Below, piece by piece: positions 32,998 to 39,893 of a DNA stretch of 64,000 nt (within the stretch, counting starts at the first letter, position 1; each line of letters starts with the position of its first letter). This DNA comes from a virus. The position numbers and the translations under genes are program-made. Below the pieces are notes generated by a model. It was not told the DNA's origin. It made no database searches and was given only the letters and a program-made list of their open reading frames with translations. The stretch spans positions 62,001 to 126,000 of the IMG/VR virus record IMGVR_UViG_3300050821_007134; one strand, 5' to 3'.

Positions 32998-34512
32998 ATG
33001 GCCACTCTAATTCACGGGATTGCCGCTTCAGAAAATATTGACTCTTCGGGCGAAAGAATCATCATTGCCGGTATGGATATTTCCAGTCTTGAAAAAGACG
33101 GAGTTTTCAACTGGGAACACAAATCTGACCAACCAGCTCAAGTAGTTGGTAAGATATTGAAAGCAAAGAAGATTTTCTCAGAAAAAGACTGCGAAAATGA
33201 GCATGAAAAGCGCTTTTGGGAAAAATGTGGAGTTCCATTCGTCTATGTAATGGGCGAACTTTTGGATGACTATAAAGAATCAGCCAAAGAAGTGGCCGGT
33301 ACCTTCCGATACGATCATGATCACAAAGACCGCGACGAACGCAGTATTTCGAACTTCTCTATAGAAGGGGCTAAAATCAACAAAGTAGGAATGGACGTTC
33401 CTAATTCTATTGCGCGCAAGGTCACGATTACTGTCCATCCCTGTAATAAAGTGGCCATCGCCACCCTTTACCCTACAGATAAAAAATCACATTCCAAAAA
33501 AGATGATATAGATTCACTATTTAAGACCGAAAGTACGGAAATTGAACTTTTCAAAGCAGAAGATCTCGATTATGGTAAAATGACCCTTTCTGAGGCCATG
33601 GCCAAAAAAGAAGATCCTGCCGTTCATGCAAAAGCCTTGGGAGTTGAACCTATGAAAAAAGAAGATATTGCCGGTACGACTGGCGCTCCCGCCAATGTCG
33701 CGCAACGCGCCCTTCCAATGATTAAAGCCGGTTCGGCCCCCGCGAAACCCAATTTAAACATAGTTGGCGAAAATGGCCATAAACTTGGTACGACTAAGGG
33801 CGGCCATGATATTCATAGTCACAAACGGGTCCACGAATATGGTCCAATGCATCCTAATGATCACCTTGAAGCTGCGAATATGCACTTTAATGCTGCTCAG
33901 GCCGCCCGAGACCCAAAAACAGGATCTCATCATATGGATAAAGTCCGTCTTCATATGGAAGCACATAAAACTTCCTCTCGTAGGGAAGAAAGACTTCATC
34001 CAAAGGAAAAATTGGCCAAAACCCTAGATGCTGGTTCTATGATGGCTCCGCCTGCCGGATTATCTGGAGGCGCCGCATTACAATCTGAAAGCCTCGGCGG
34101 GAAAATGCAAAATACTTCCTTTGGTATGAAATCCAAAGAAAAGAAAAATAAGTGGCTTGCTCGCGCTGAAGAAGAATATCAGGTTTGGAGCAAGAAAGAA
34201 GAATTCTCTGGCTTCATGCAGCAAAAACTCCCTAACTTTAAAAAACATGAAATCGATGCAATTGGTCGAACTGTCGCCCTCAAAAAGGGTATGGCCGAAT
34301 CAAAAAAATGGCTCGCTAAGTTTGGATACTCTGAAGATGGCGTTCCTTCTGGCACAATGGGCCAAAATACTCCCGGCGGAAGCGCTATTGCCAAATCAGA
34401 TATTATGATGGCTTCAGAACGAAGTAAAAACGAAATGCGCAAATTCTTCTCCAAAGCCATAAATGAACAAGCCAAAGATTTAAAGACAAAAGATATCAAC
34501 GAATTATGTTAA
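32998..34512 (+). CDS. Prohead protease fused to a long internal/scaffold region
   Basis: 504 residues. Residues 1-165 match the S78/U35 prohead-protease plan: GIAASENIDSSGERIIIAGM, the catalytic-His region FNWEHKSDQPAQVVGKI, and the catalytic-Ser region ERSISNFSIEGAKI. The enzyme cleaves scaffold and capsid proteins during maturation. The remaining 330 residues are hydrophilic with LFKTEST, LFKAEDL and IAKSDIM, the same motif as in neighbouring internal proteins, so it may cut its own tail. Its plus-strand orientation, opposite to the capsid and scaffold genes, is unusual. Confidence 0.75.
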   Translation: MATLIHGIAASENIDSSGERIIIAGMDISSLEKDGVFNWEHKSDQPAQVVGKILKAKKIFSEKDCENEHEKRFWEKCGVPFVYVMGELLDDYKESAKEVAGTFRYDHDHKDRDERSISNFSIEGAKINKVGMDVPNSIARKVTITVHPCNKVAIATLYPTDKKSHSKKDDIDSLFKTESTEIELFKAEDLDYGKMTLSEAMAKKEDPAVHAKALGVEPMKKEDIAGTTGAPANVAQRALPMIKAGSAPAKPNLNIVGENGHKLGTTKGGHDIHSHKRVHEYGPMHPNDHLEAANMHFNAAQAARDPKTGSHHMDKVRLHMEAHKTSSRREERLHPKEKLAKTLDAGSMMAPPAGLSGGAALQSESLGGKMQNTSFGMKSKEKKNKWLARAEEEYQVWSKKEEFSGFMQQKLPNFKKHEIDAIGRTVALKKGMAESKKWLAKFGYSEDGVPSGTMGQNTPGGSAIAKSDIMMASERSKNEMRKFFSKAINEQAKDLKTKDINELC

Positions 34513-34660
34513 TCGTGCGGTGGGGATGGACCCGCGTGCCAACGAAGCATCCGTAAGGGTGGACGATCTCAATCCGCAGACCACGTTGGACAGATTTCGT
34601 AGAGCCATATGATTGAGGGCGACTACGATAGCCGGAATCAAGCCCGGCACACGGTTTAGG
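34513..34660 (+). ncRNA. GC-rich structured segment, possible small RNA or 3' UTR element
   Basis: No gene. Clearly more GC-rich than its neighbours. Pairings seen: TCGTAG (34597-34602) with CTACGA (34623-34628); GCCGG (34631-34635) with CCGGC (34644-34648); CTCAAT (34568-34573) with ATTGAG (34612-34617), which crosses the first stem and would make a pseudoknot. It ends in a strong terminator. No promoter was seen directly ahead, so it may be a processed 3' UTR of the protease mRNA. Confidence 0.4.
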
Positions 34661-34684
34661 CCCGCCAGTGATGGCGGGTTTTTT
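34661..34684 (+). terminator. Rho-independent terminator
   Basis: CCCGCCA / TGGCGGG stem (7 bp, GTGA loop) followed by six T. Confidence 0.9.
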
Positions 34685-34685
34685 C

Positions 34686-34713
34686 TTGCCTTTTTCTAAA
34701 TTAGCGCTATACT
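34686..34713 (+). promoter_or_regulatory. Sigma70-type promoter for the ligase operon
   Basis: TTGCCT and TATACT separated by 16 bp, directly after the terminator and about 36 nt ahead of the ligase ATG. Confidence 0.5.
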
Positions 34714-34748
34714 GGTTTCATGGAGTTAGTTCCATTATAGGGGTCAAA

Positions 34749-35942
34749 ATGAAGAATTTTCCTACTCTTTACAAGAAAACATCAACAGGCGCGATTCAGT
34801 TTTGGACAATAGCAACATGGTTTGGACGGGAATCTGAAACTGGAGACGACGCACAGGATTATACGGCAAGTATCATAACTACCTATGGCCAGCTTGGAAC
34901 AGACAGTCCACAAGTGACTCACGACAAAATCAAAGAAGGTAAAAACAAAGGTAAGAAGAATGAAACTTCAGCCGAACAACAGGCCGATGCAGAAGCTCAA
35001 GCTAAATGGGAAAAACAAAAGAAAAAGGGCTATGTTGAAACCAAAGAAGAAGCTGAAGCTGGTACCGTGGATGCTATCATTGAAGGCGGCATCGTGCCTA
35101 TGTTGGCTCACAAATTCAGAGATCAAGGACATAAAATAAAATATCCCGCATTCGCTCAACCTAAATTGGACGGCCATCGTTGCATTGCTATTGTAAAAGA
35201 CAGCCAAGTTTCTCTTTGGTCACGTACTCGTAAGAGAATCACTTCCATGCCACATATCGAGGCTGAAATTGCTGAAATATTTAAGGCTAGCGCTGACGGC
35301 ACAACTTACAATGCCATTTTGGATGGCGAGCTTTACAACCATGACTTTAAAAAGGATTTCGAAAAAATAACATCTGCCATTAGAAAAGAAAAACCAGAAG
35401 AAGGCTATTTGAACGTTCAATATCATATCTATGATATGGATAGAAATGGCGATTTCGAAGACAGAACTCGTACTCTGCGCGGAATAATGACAATTCATGA
35501 AGATAGAAATGGACCATTCAAGTATTTGAAGCGTGTAACTACTCAATGGGTAGAAAATGAAGAACAGCTCATGGAATTTTTTGAAGCATCTCTAGTTCAA
35601 GGATACGAGGGCGCGATGGTTCGGAATGCCGCAGGAGAATATGAAAACAAACGTTCCTACAATTTATTAAAAATCAAGGAGTTCGATGATGCAGAGTTCC
35701 CAATTATTGGAATTGAAGAAGGGCGTGGAAAGCTTGCCGGGCACGCAATTTTTATTTGTCGGGATGGAAAAGGAAAGGAATTTTCTGCTAAAATGCGCGG
35801 AGACACATCGAAACTTAAAGAATTCTTCGATAACCGATCGCTGTGGGATGGAAAAATGCTCACTGTGCAATATCAAGGGCTTACAGGCAAGGAAGGCGTT
35901 CCTAGATTTCCTGTTGGGGTACGTATAAGGGAGGACGCATGA
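34749..35942 (+). CDS. ATP-dependent DNA ligase with N-terminal WGR-like domain
   Basis: 397 residues from the ATG at 34749 (AGGGG ahead; the in-frame ATG at 34668 lies within the terminator). Residues 1-50 (TLYKKTSTGAIQFWTIATWF) look like a WGR-type nucleic-acid-binding domain. The catalytic core shows motif I QPKLDGHRC (adenylated Lys), motif III-like ILDGELYNH, motif IV GYEGAMVRN and motif V LLKIKEFDD, then an OB domain ending GVRIREDA. Seals nicks during phage replication and repair. The next gene starts inside its stop codon. Confidence 0.9.
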   Translation: MKNFPTLYKKTSTGAIQFWTIATWFGRESETGDDAQDYTASIITTYGQLGTDSPQVTHDKIKEGKNKGKKNETSAEQQADAEAQAKWEKQKKKGYVETKEEAEAGTVDAIIEGGIVPMLAHKFRDQGHKIKYPAFAQPKLDGHRCIAIVKDSQVSLWSRTRKRITSMPHIEAEIAEIFKASADGTTYNAILDGELYNHDFKKDFEKITSAIRKEKPEEGYLNVQYHIYDMDRNGDFEDRTRTLRGIMTIHEDRNGPFKYLKRVTTQWVENEEQLMEFFEASLVQGYEGAMVRNAAGEYENKRSYNLLKIKEFDDAEFPIIGIEEGRGKLAGHAIFICRDGKGKEFSAKMRGDTSKLKEFFDNRSLWDGKMLTVQYQGLTGKEGVPRFPVGVRIREDA

Positions 35943-36067
35943 GTCCTGTAGTGATTAAACTTATCTTAGTTTTCTTTTTGAGTTTACTCGCTTTTAGCGT
36001 TGGCACTTTCGTTGGAAAGCAATTTTCAGATTCTCAAAGTAGAATTGAAGAACTGGAAGGAAAATGA
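35939..36067 (+). CDS. 42-residue membrane peptide
   Basis: 42 residues, starting in an ATGA overlap with the ligase and ending in an ATGA overlap with the next gene, which strongly supports it. One membrane helix (about residues 4-24), then VGTFVGKQFSDSQSRIEELEG. The VGTxVGKQxS motif recurs in the next gene. Function unknown. Confidence 0.65.
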   Translation: MSPVVIKLILVFFLSLLAFSVGTFVGKQFSDSQSRIEELEGK

Positions 36068-36309
36068 GACAGATAGATAATAAAGAAGCAAAAGATATTG
36101 CTATTAGGATAGTTTTTGTCCTTTTACTTGGAGTTGCATCCTTTTATATTGGAACTCTTGTTGGCAAACAATATTCAGAAGGTTATCAAAAAGAATTAGC
36201 CGATAGAGCCGCCATGGATGAACGAGAAAGAGACACAACCAAACTGATCGATGATGAAATCAAATCAATCAGTAAATCCATCCAAGAAATTGAAAAGGTC
36301 AATAAATGA
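36064..36309 (+). CDS. Small membrane protein with coiled coil, paralogue-like to the preceding peptide
   Basis: 81 residues: one membrane helix (IRIVFVLLLGVASFYIGTLVG), then GKQYSEGYQKEL and a charged coiled coil. Shares (V/I)GTxVGKQ(F/Y)S(D/E) with the 42-residue neighbour, suggesting tandem duplication and perhaps a hetero-oligomer. Spanin-like or membrane-anchored regulator; not decidable from sequence. Confidence 0.65.
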   Translation: MRQIDNKEAKDIAIRIVFVLLLGVASFYIGTLVGKQYSEGYQKELADRAAMDERERDTTKLIDDEIKSISKSIQEIEKVNK

Positions 36310-36692
36310 AAAATGTAGTCTTTAAAGATGTGGTAATTTTAAGGATCGATGGAGAAGCAGATCTTTTTGGACAAAGTTTTGCTATCAATTCAGAAGTTAA
36401 GATTCCCACAGAACTACCTGTCTATTGCTCTGTTCCAATGCAATACGTTGCTATTGCAAAAAATGTAAAGCGCATCGACTCAGTAGTAGTCGCAGATATT
36501 CACGTTTATAATGAATGTAAAATACCCATTGAAGTCTTGAGACACTTAAAACCCTGCATTTCTGGCTTTTGTAAAAGTCAGAATAAAGTAGTCGAGCAAG
36601 CAGAAATAAAGTCCATAGATCTTACACCTTACAATGCAGATAAAAGAATTGAATCCTTAGTCAACTATACATTTGTTTGGATGGAGGAGTAA
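36306..36692 (+). CDS. Hypothetical protein with four cysteines
   Basis: 128 residues, mixed alpha/beta (VVFKDVVILRIDGEADLFG), with cysteines at about 40, 73, 86 and 91. Coupled to both neighbours (ATGA and TAATG). No family recognised. Confidence 0.6.
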   Translation: MKNVVFKDVVILRIDGEADLFGQSFAINSEVKIPTELPVYCSVPMQYVAIAKNVKRIDSVVVADIHVYNECKIPIEVLRHLKPCISGFCKSQNKVVEQAEIKSIDLTPYNADKRIESLVNYTFVWMEE

Positions 36693-36898
36693 TGTTGTCT
36701 TGGAAAGAAAAATTACTTTGCCTTATGGCTTCTCTAGCCATTAACTTTTTGATTATTTGGTTTTTCGCTAGAGTCGTCAGACCAGCAATTAAAGAAGCCG
36801 TTCAAGGTGCATTCATAATGATGGGACAAGATGTTAGACGTGAAATTCCCGCCCGCTCGGACCAGGCGCCCGTAAGTCCACATGAACCCACGAAGTAG
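36692..36898 (+). CDS. Small membrane protein
   Basis: 68 residues from ATG 36692, preceded by GGAGGA and overlapping the upstream stop (TAATG). One membrane helix (LLCLMASLAINFLIIWFFA), then a basic tail. Its last 65 nt overlap the 3' end of the endolysin gene on the other strand: a convergent coding overlap with no terminator between. Confidence 0.6.
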   Translation: MLSWKEKLLCLMASLAINFLIIWFFARVVRPAIKEAVQGAFIMMGQDVRREIPARSDQAPVSPHEPTK

Positions 36899-37385
36899 TC
36901 CCAAATTCCATTCGAATTCCTAATTCCTCAAGTCTTGGTCTCAGAATATCTTTAATTTGGTCAATCGTTAGATGGGGAGCGCAATCAAAGTCACAGGCAA
37001 TGCTCATGGAGTGAACATCATGAACTGGAGCGATATTTTGACTCGCATTGTAATCCTGGGATCTGAAGATACAATGTATGTTCATGGGAAACCCAAGTAT
37101 CTCTCTTATTTGATCTAACTTAACACATAGGTTAAGTAATTGTGTGGAATCGTATCCGTCGGCCTCGGTCGCCAAACGATTCCAATTATGAAGTAAGAGG
37201 CAGTTATTTACGGAGAAGTATTTTGACACTATGCATTCAGGATTGGACCAATCCAGGGAATTCATATCGGGAGCTTGAATTGGGGCCGGGGCGGGCGCCG
37301 CTGGAGCTGGAGTGCCTAAAAGTTTTTGCTGGAGCAGAGAAAGCCCAGCACTGATAATTTTGCTCCATATGTCATTATTAGCCAT
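36834..37385 (-). CDS. M15-family peptidase endolysin
   Basis: 183 residues from ATG 37385, chosen for the AAGAGG site directly ahead; the upstream in-frame ATG at 37442 lies beyond it. Zn-peptidase M15 (D-Ala-D-Ala carboxypeptidase/L-Ala-D-Glu endolysin type) motifs: a basic CIFRSQDYNA strand, HSMSIACDFDC (HxxxxxxD zinc ligands) and WVHVDLR (third ligand). The Ala/Pro-rich linker near the N-terminus (TPAPAAPAPAPIQAP) separates a short helical leader from the catalytic domain. Cleaves peptidoglycan peptides for lysis. It has its own late-type promoter. Confidence 0.8.
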   Translation of the reverse strand: MANNDIWSKIISAGLSLLQQKLLGTPAPAAPAPAPIQAPDMNSLDWSNPECIVSKYFSVNNCLLLHNWNRLATEADGYDSTQLLNLCVKLDQIREILGFPMNIHCIFRSQDYNASQNIAPVHDVHSMSIACDFDCAPHLTIDQIKDILRPRLEELGIRMEFGTTSWVHVDLRAPGPSGREFHV

Positions 37386-37394
37386 AAAAACCTC

Positions 37395-37423
37395 TTGATT
37401 ACAAGTAGAGTATATCCTATAAT
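37395..37423 (+). promoter_or_regulatory. Sigma70-type promoter TTGATT-N17-TATAAT
   Basis: Near-consensus -35/-10 with ideal spacing, about 21 nt ahead of the ATG at 37444. It overlaps, on the other strand, the endolysin late-type promoter. Confidence 0.6.
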
Positions 37424-37431
37424 TAAGATTC
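37409..37431 (-). promoter_or_regulatory. Candidate late promoter GAATCTTA-N9-TATACT (endolysin)
   Basis: Minus strand: GAATCTTA (37431-37424), 9-bp spacer, TATACT (37414-37409). Interleaved with the plus-strand TATAAT (37418-37423), so the two promoters cannot easily be used at once. Confidence 0.5.
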
Positions 37432-37443
37432 ACGGAGGCCAAA

Positions 37444-37617
37444 ATGAAGAAAGAAATGTCACTATGGGTCAGAATTACTGAGGACGGACGGGTTATTTGG
37501 TCCGCCGGTAAGAAAGAATGGCTTAGTAATCCCGAATCTCTTAAGGGAAGAGAAATGTATGATGTTGAATTAAAAGGAGAATACGAGGTTCCAGATGAAA
37601 AAGAAATCAGGAGTTGA
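37444..37617 (+). CDS. 57-residue hypothetical protein
   Basis: 57 residues, ATG after CACGGAGGCCAAA. Mixed strands (SLWVRITEDGRVIWSAGK) and an acidic C-terminus. Overlaps the next gene by 23 nt. First gene under a strong sigma70-type promoter. Confidence 0.6.
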   Translation: MKKEMSLWVRITEDGRVIWSAGKKEWLSNPESLKGREMYDVELKGEYEVPDEKEIRS

Positions 37618-37858
37618 AGAAGGTGACGTAATTTTATTGACTGATGGTCGATTGGCCAGAGTCACTAGTCCTATGCAGGGCAGTATAGATTTCTACTTTA
37701 TGATGCAATTTATCGACACTAATGGCGAAACAATGCAATTAGACGACGGAACACTGGATATCGACAGAAATCTCGGCCAATCTGAAGAGATTTTGGCTAA
37801 TTTTTATGCGGCGCGCAGTATTCACCTTCGTTTAAATGACGCAAAATTGTTCTCATGA
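37595..37858 (+). CDS. Hypothetical protein
   Basis: 87 residues. N-terminal GDVILLTDGRLARVTSPMQG is SH3/OB-barrel-like. ATGA overlap with the next gene. No family recognised. Confidence 0.6.
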   Translation: MKKKSGVEEGDVILLTDGRLARVTSPMQGSIDFYFMMQFIDTNGETMQLDDGTLDIDRNLGQSEEILANFYAARSIHLRLNDAKLFS

Positions 37859-38178
37859 GACTGAAGCTCTATTTCCTTCCAGACCAGACTCCGATTCAAA
37901 TGGATTGGAATAAGAAGGTATTGGACTTTCCTAAAATTGTAAATTACAAATATAGGAATTGGGAATGGTTCATGTACAACCCTTTGGATAGTGCCGGTAC
38001 CGAATGGGAGCTTAAATTTACTGAGTTGAAAATTTATGACCCCAGAGCTTTAGAATGCCATCCAACCTTATCGGAAGTTATGGATGATGCGGCAAGTTAT
38101 AAATGTGATTGCGGGGCCGAGAAGAATCCTGACACTGGTGGCCATTGGCAATTTTGCAAATTGTATAAGAAAAATTAA
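37855..38178 (+). CDS. Hypothetical protein with C-terminal zinc site
   Basis: 107 residues; the last 27 contain CDCGAEKNP and HWQFCKLYK (CxC, H, C), a possible zinc knuckle. Aromatic-rich N-terminal part. It ends 20 nt ahead of the large RNA. Confidence 0.6.
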   Translation: MRLKLYFLPDQTPIQMDWNKKVLDFPKIVNYKYRNWEWFMYNPLDSAGTEWELKFTELKIYDPRALECHPTLSEVMDDAASYKCDCGAEKNPDTGGHWQFCKLYKKN

Positions 38179-38184
38179 AAGTTG

Positions 38185-38193
38185 TGATATATT
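38185..38193 (+). promoter_or_regulatory. Extended -10 promoter of the large RNA
   Basis: TG-A-TATATT; the predicted start (about 38198-38200) coincides with the 5' end of the tRNA-like fold, so the transcript would have no leader. Confidence 0.55.
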
Positions 38194-38198
38194 ATTTG

Positions 38199-38281
38199 TG
38201 CGGGATAACTGGAGAACTGGTTGCACCAGACTGGCCTCATAAGCCAGAATACGAAGGGCCATGCTACTTCTCCCGCAACCA
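38199..38281 (+). tRNA. tRNA-Met-like element (anticodon CAT) with aberrant T arm
   Basis: Acceptor TGCGGGA / TCCCGCA followed by A and an encoded CCA. D stem CTGG / CCAG with GG in the loop. Anticodon arm CTGGC-CTCATAA-GCCAG (T33, CAT, A37). The T arm is odd: GAAG / CTTC closes a 10-nt loop without TTCRA. Either a divergent phage tRNA-Met or a tRNA mimic forming the 5' domain of the large RNA. The promoter abuts its first base. Confidence 0.6.
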
Positions 38282-38908
38282 AATCATTACGAATTGAGCC
38301 TGTGGGATGGCCGCCCACGGTCACAGCGCGGATAGGAGGCCCCCATTGCAAAAGATGGAAATATGTGATCCCGCGACGTGTAGTCCTACGATTATTGGCT
38401 AATTCTACAGTAGACGTAGCCCAGCGACGATACACGTCTGGGTTGGCTGCCAGAGCCGAGATTCACTGGACGCTACGGGAAATGCAAGTCCTCAAGATTG
38501 GCGACACAAGCTTGGGGGATGACAAATCAAGTTTCTAGGCGCTGTCGGGGTTGATCGCCCGCAAGCCTAAAAGAGGTACAACTGCGCCCTCGGAGGGGTT
38601 GAAATCCCTGGCAGTGATATTTCACGAGCTATCCCACGGTGACCTCGGTGGGAGTAAGAGATAACCGGGTACTGGGTCTATTCTGTTGGTAGCTTACTGC
38701 ATAAGGAATAGATGATACGGTGAGAGGTCCATAAATCAAAGGCGGCGCTGACAGTGAAGCGCTAAGGTAAGTCGGACAACTAGGCCATAAAGATCGTACA
38801 CCGAAAGTCAAACACGGGGACGCCCGTTAGTGAACGAATAGAAAACGGTGACCTTTGGCCATAATCAGGTGACTATACTCGTGCGCGAGCCAATTCCTGA
38901 TCCCTACA

Positions 38909-38935
38909 GGCGGTCCGCAAGGGCCGCCCAATTTT
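38909..38935 (+). terminator. Rho-independent terminator of the large RNA
   Basis: GGCGGTCC-GCAA-GGGCCGCC (8 bp) followed by CAATTTT. The first two G also belong to the possible end-closing stem. Confidence 0.8.
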
Positions 38936-38943
38936 GAGGCTTT

Positions 38944-39138
38944 ATGACTGGAATGATGCATAGTAGACGAAGAACTCCCACATGTTGCAAATGTTATGTT
39001 TGCAAATGCAAATGCCACAGAAAATTGACTCCCAAGCAAATAAGAGCCCAAAAAAGAGAATTGATTATTTGTTTTGCCTTATTGGGAGTGTGTGTTTTAG
39101 GTTTGATTTGGCTGCATTTTCATTACGGTGTTTCTTGA
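38944..39138 (+). CDS. Cys-rich N-terminus, tail-anchored small protein
   Basis: 64 residues: CCKCYVCKCKCH (possible metal site), a basic stretch, then a membrane helix (LIICFALLGVCVLGLIWLHF). ATG preceded by GAGG. Overlaps the convergent MuF gene by 16 nt. Directly follows a terminator and has no obvious own promoter, so it depends on read-through. Function unknown. Confidence 0.5.
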   Translation: MTGMMHSRRRTPTCCKCYVCKCKCHRKLTPKQIRAQKRELIICFALLGVCVLGLIWLHFHYGVS

Positions 39139-39890
39139 GCGCTATATTGATTATGATTTTCTTTAATATAAGCGATTTTGCCTTTTTTATTGAATCCAAA
39201 GCCCCTAGCCAAATAAGTCAAAGTACATCGACAATGAGGATGAAGCCCAAATGCAGAGGGTGTATCATCGCCTCGCTTATGATATGACTGCTTTAATTCG
39301 CTGAACTTCCATACTCTGGGAGTAACTCCATCAGGCATCATATGAAGTCTTAAACATTCTTTACAAGTAGTAGAGTCTCGGACAATCACAAAAAATACCA
39401 AGGGATCTGAATCGTTGATACTCGAAGCTACTCGGGTAATATCCATCATTCTGCCAACATTACGAATTTTTGTACTTTCAGATTCAGCGATTAGTTTCAT
39501 ATGAGCTTTAGCTTTTCGCATTTCTTCAGAAACGACGGCTTGAATTGCTTTGTCATCAACTTTGTCGCCCTTAGCCTTAGCCTCTTTGATTAGTCCATCA
39601 ATGCTTTCCGTGAGGTTAGACTGAGTACGACTCTTGAGAGAATCAATATAGCCGTAAGTGCTTTCTAGCATAGACTTAAGAGCATCTTGTTCAAACATAT
39701 TGGGATTTTTATTAGCCATGGATTGAACGAATAAGTGTGCGAGACCTAAGTTCTTCTGACCAGAAATTGCAAGATATTTTTTATGGGCTAGACGTGGGAT
39801 ATGGCCAAGGAAGCTCAAAGCCAGTTTGTCGAACATGTCCTCAATTATGGTTTTGATAGCGTCTTTACCGCTACTGGACATGCCGATCAT
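39123..39890 (-). CDS. MuF/SPP1-gp7-like minor head protein
   Basis: 255 residues. The C-terminal domain has the MuF signature: RDSTTCKECLRLHMMPDG (CxxC) and FGLHPHCRCTLTYL (HPHCRC). These minor capsid proteins bind next to the portal and assist head assembly or DNA ejection. The N-terminal 140 residues are helical. Placed after scaffold-like and portal genes, as is usual. Confidence 0.85.
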   Translation of the reverse strand: MIGMSSSGKDAIKTIIEDMFDKLALSFLGHIPRLAHKKYLAISGQKNLGLAHLFVQSMANKNPNMFEQDALKSMLESTYGYIDSLKSRTQSNLTESIDGLIKEAKAKGDKVDDKAIQAVVSEEMRKAKAHMKLIAESESTKIRNVGRMMDITRVASSINDSDPLVFFVIVRDSTTCKECLRLHMMPDGVTPRVWKFSELKQSYHKRGDDTPSAFGLHPHCRCTLTYLARGFGFNKKGKIAYIKENHNQYSAQETP

Positions 39891-39893
39891 TTG

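Larger units (their letters stand above)
38199..38935 (+). ncRNA. Large structured noncoding RNA (about 740 nt), GOLLD/ROOL-like candidate
   Basis: Gene-free for over 750 nt, markedly more GC-rich than the flanks, bounded by an extended -10 promoter and a terminator. Stems seen: CCTGTGGGAT (38299-38308) with ATCCC-T-ACAGG (38900-38910), joining both ends; GACGTGTA / TACACGTC (38375-38382, 38431-38438); TCCCAC / GTGGGA (38632-38653); TCTATTC / GAATAGA (38677-38683, 38706-38712); GCGCT / AGCGC (38745-38762); ACGGG / CCCGT (38814-38827); CTCG / CGAG (38878-38889). Size, complexity and the tRNA at one end recall the GOLLD and ROOL phage RNAs, but I cannot recognise a consensus, so the class is open. 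Confidence 0.6.

Noticed and set aside
34513-34660. Possible tRNA in the segment after the prohead protease
   Set aside because: A T-arm-like hairpin (GCCGG/CCGGC) exists but no matching acceptor or anticodon arm could be built.
38221-38538. 105-aa plus-strand reading frame within the large RNA (and an 86-aa minus-strand frame at 38175-38435)
   Set aside because: It starts inside the tRNA-like element, lacks a ribosome site, has amino-acid use unlike neighbouring proteins, and lies across strong RNA stems.
38575-38617. A second tRNA around the TTGAAAT loop in the large RNA
   Set aside because: A T-arm-like hairpin and a wobble-rich 7-bp acceptor can be drawn, but there is no anticodon arm and no CCA.
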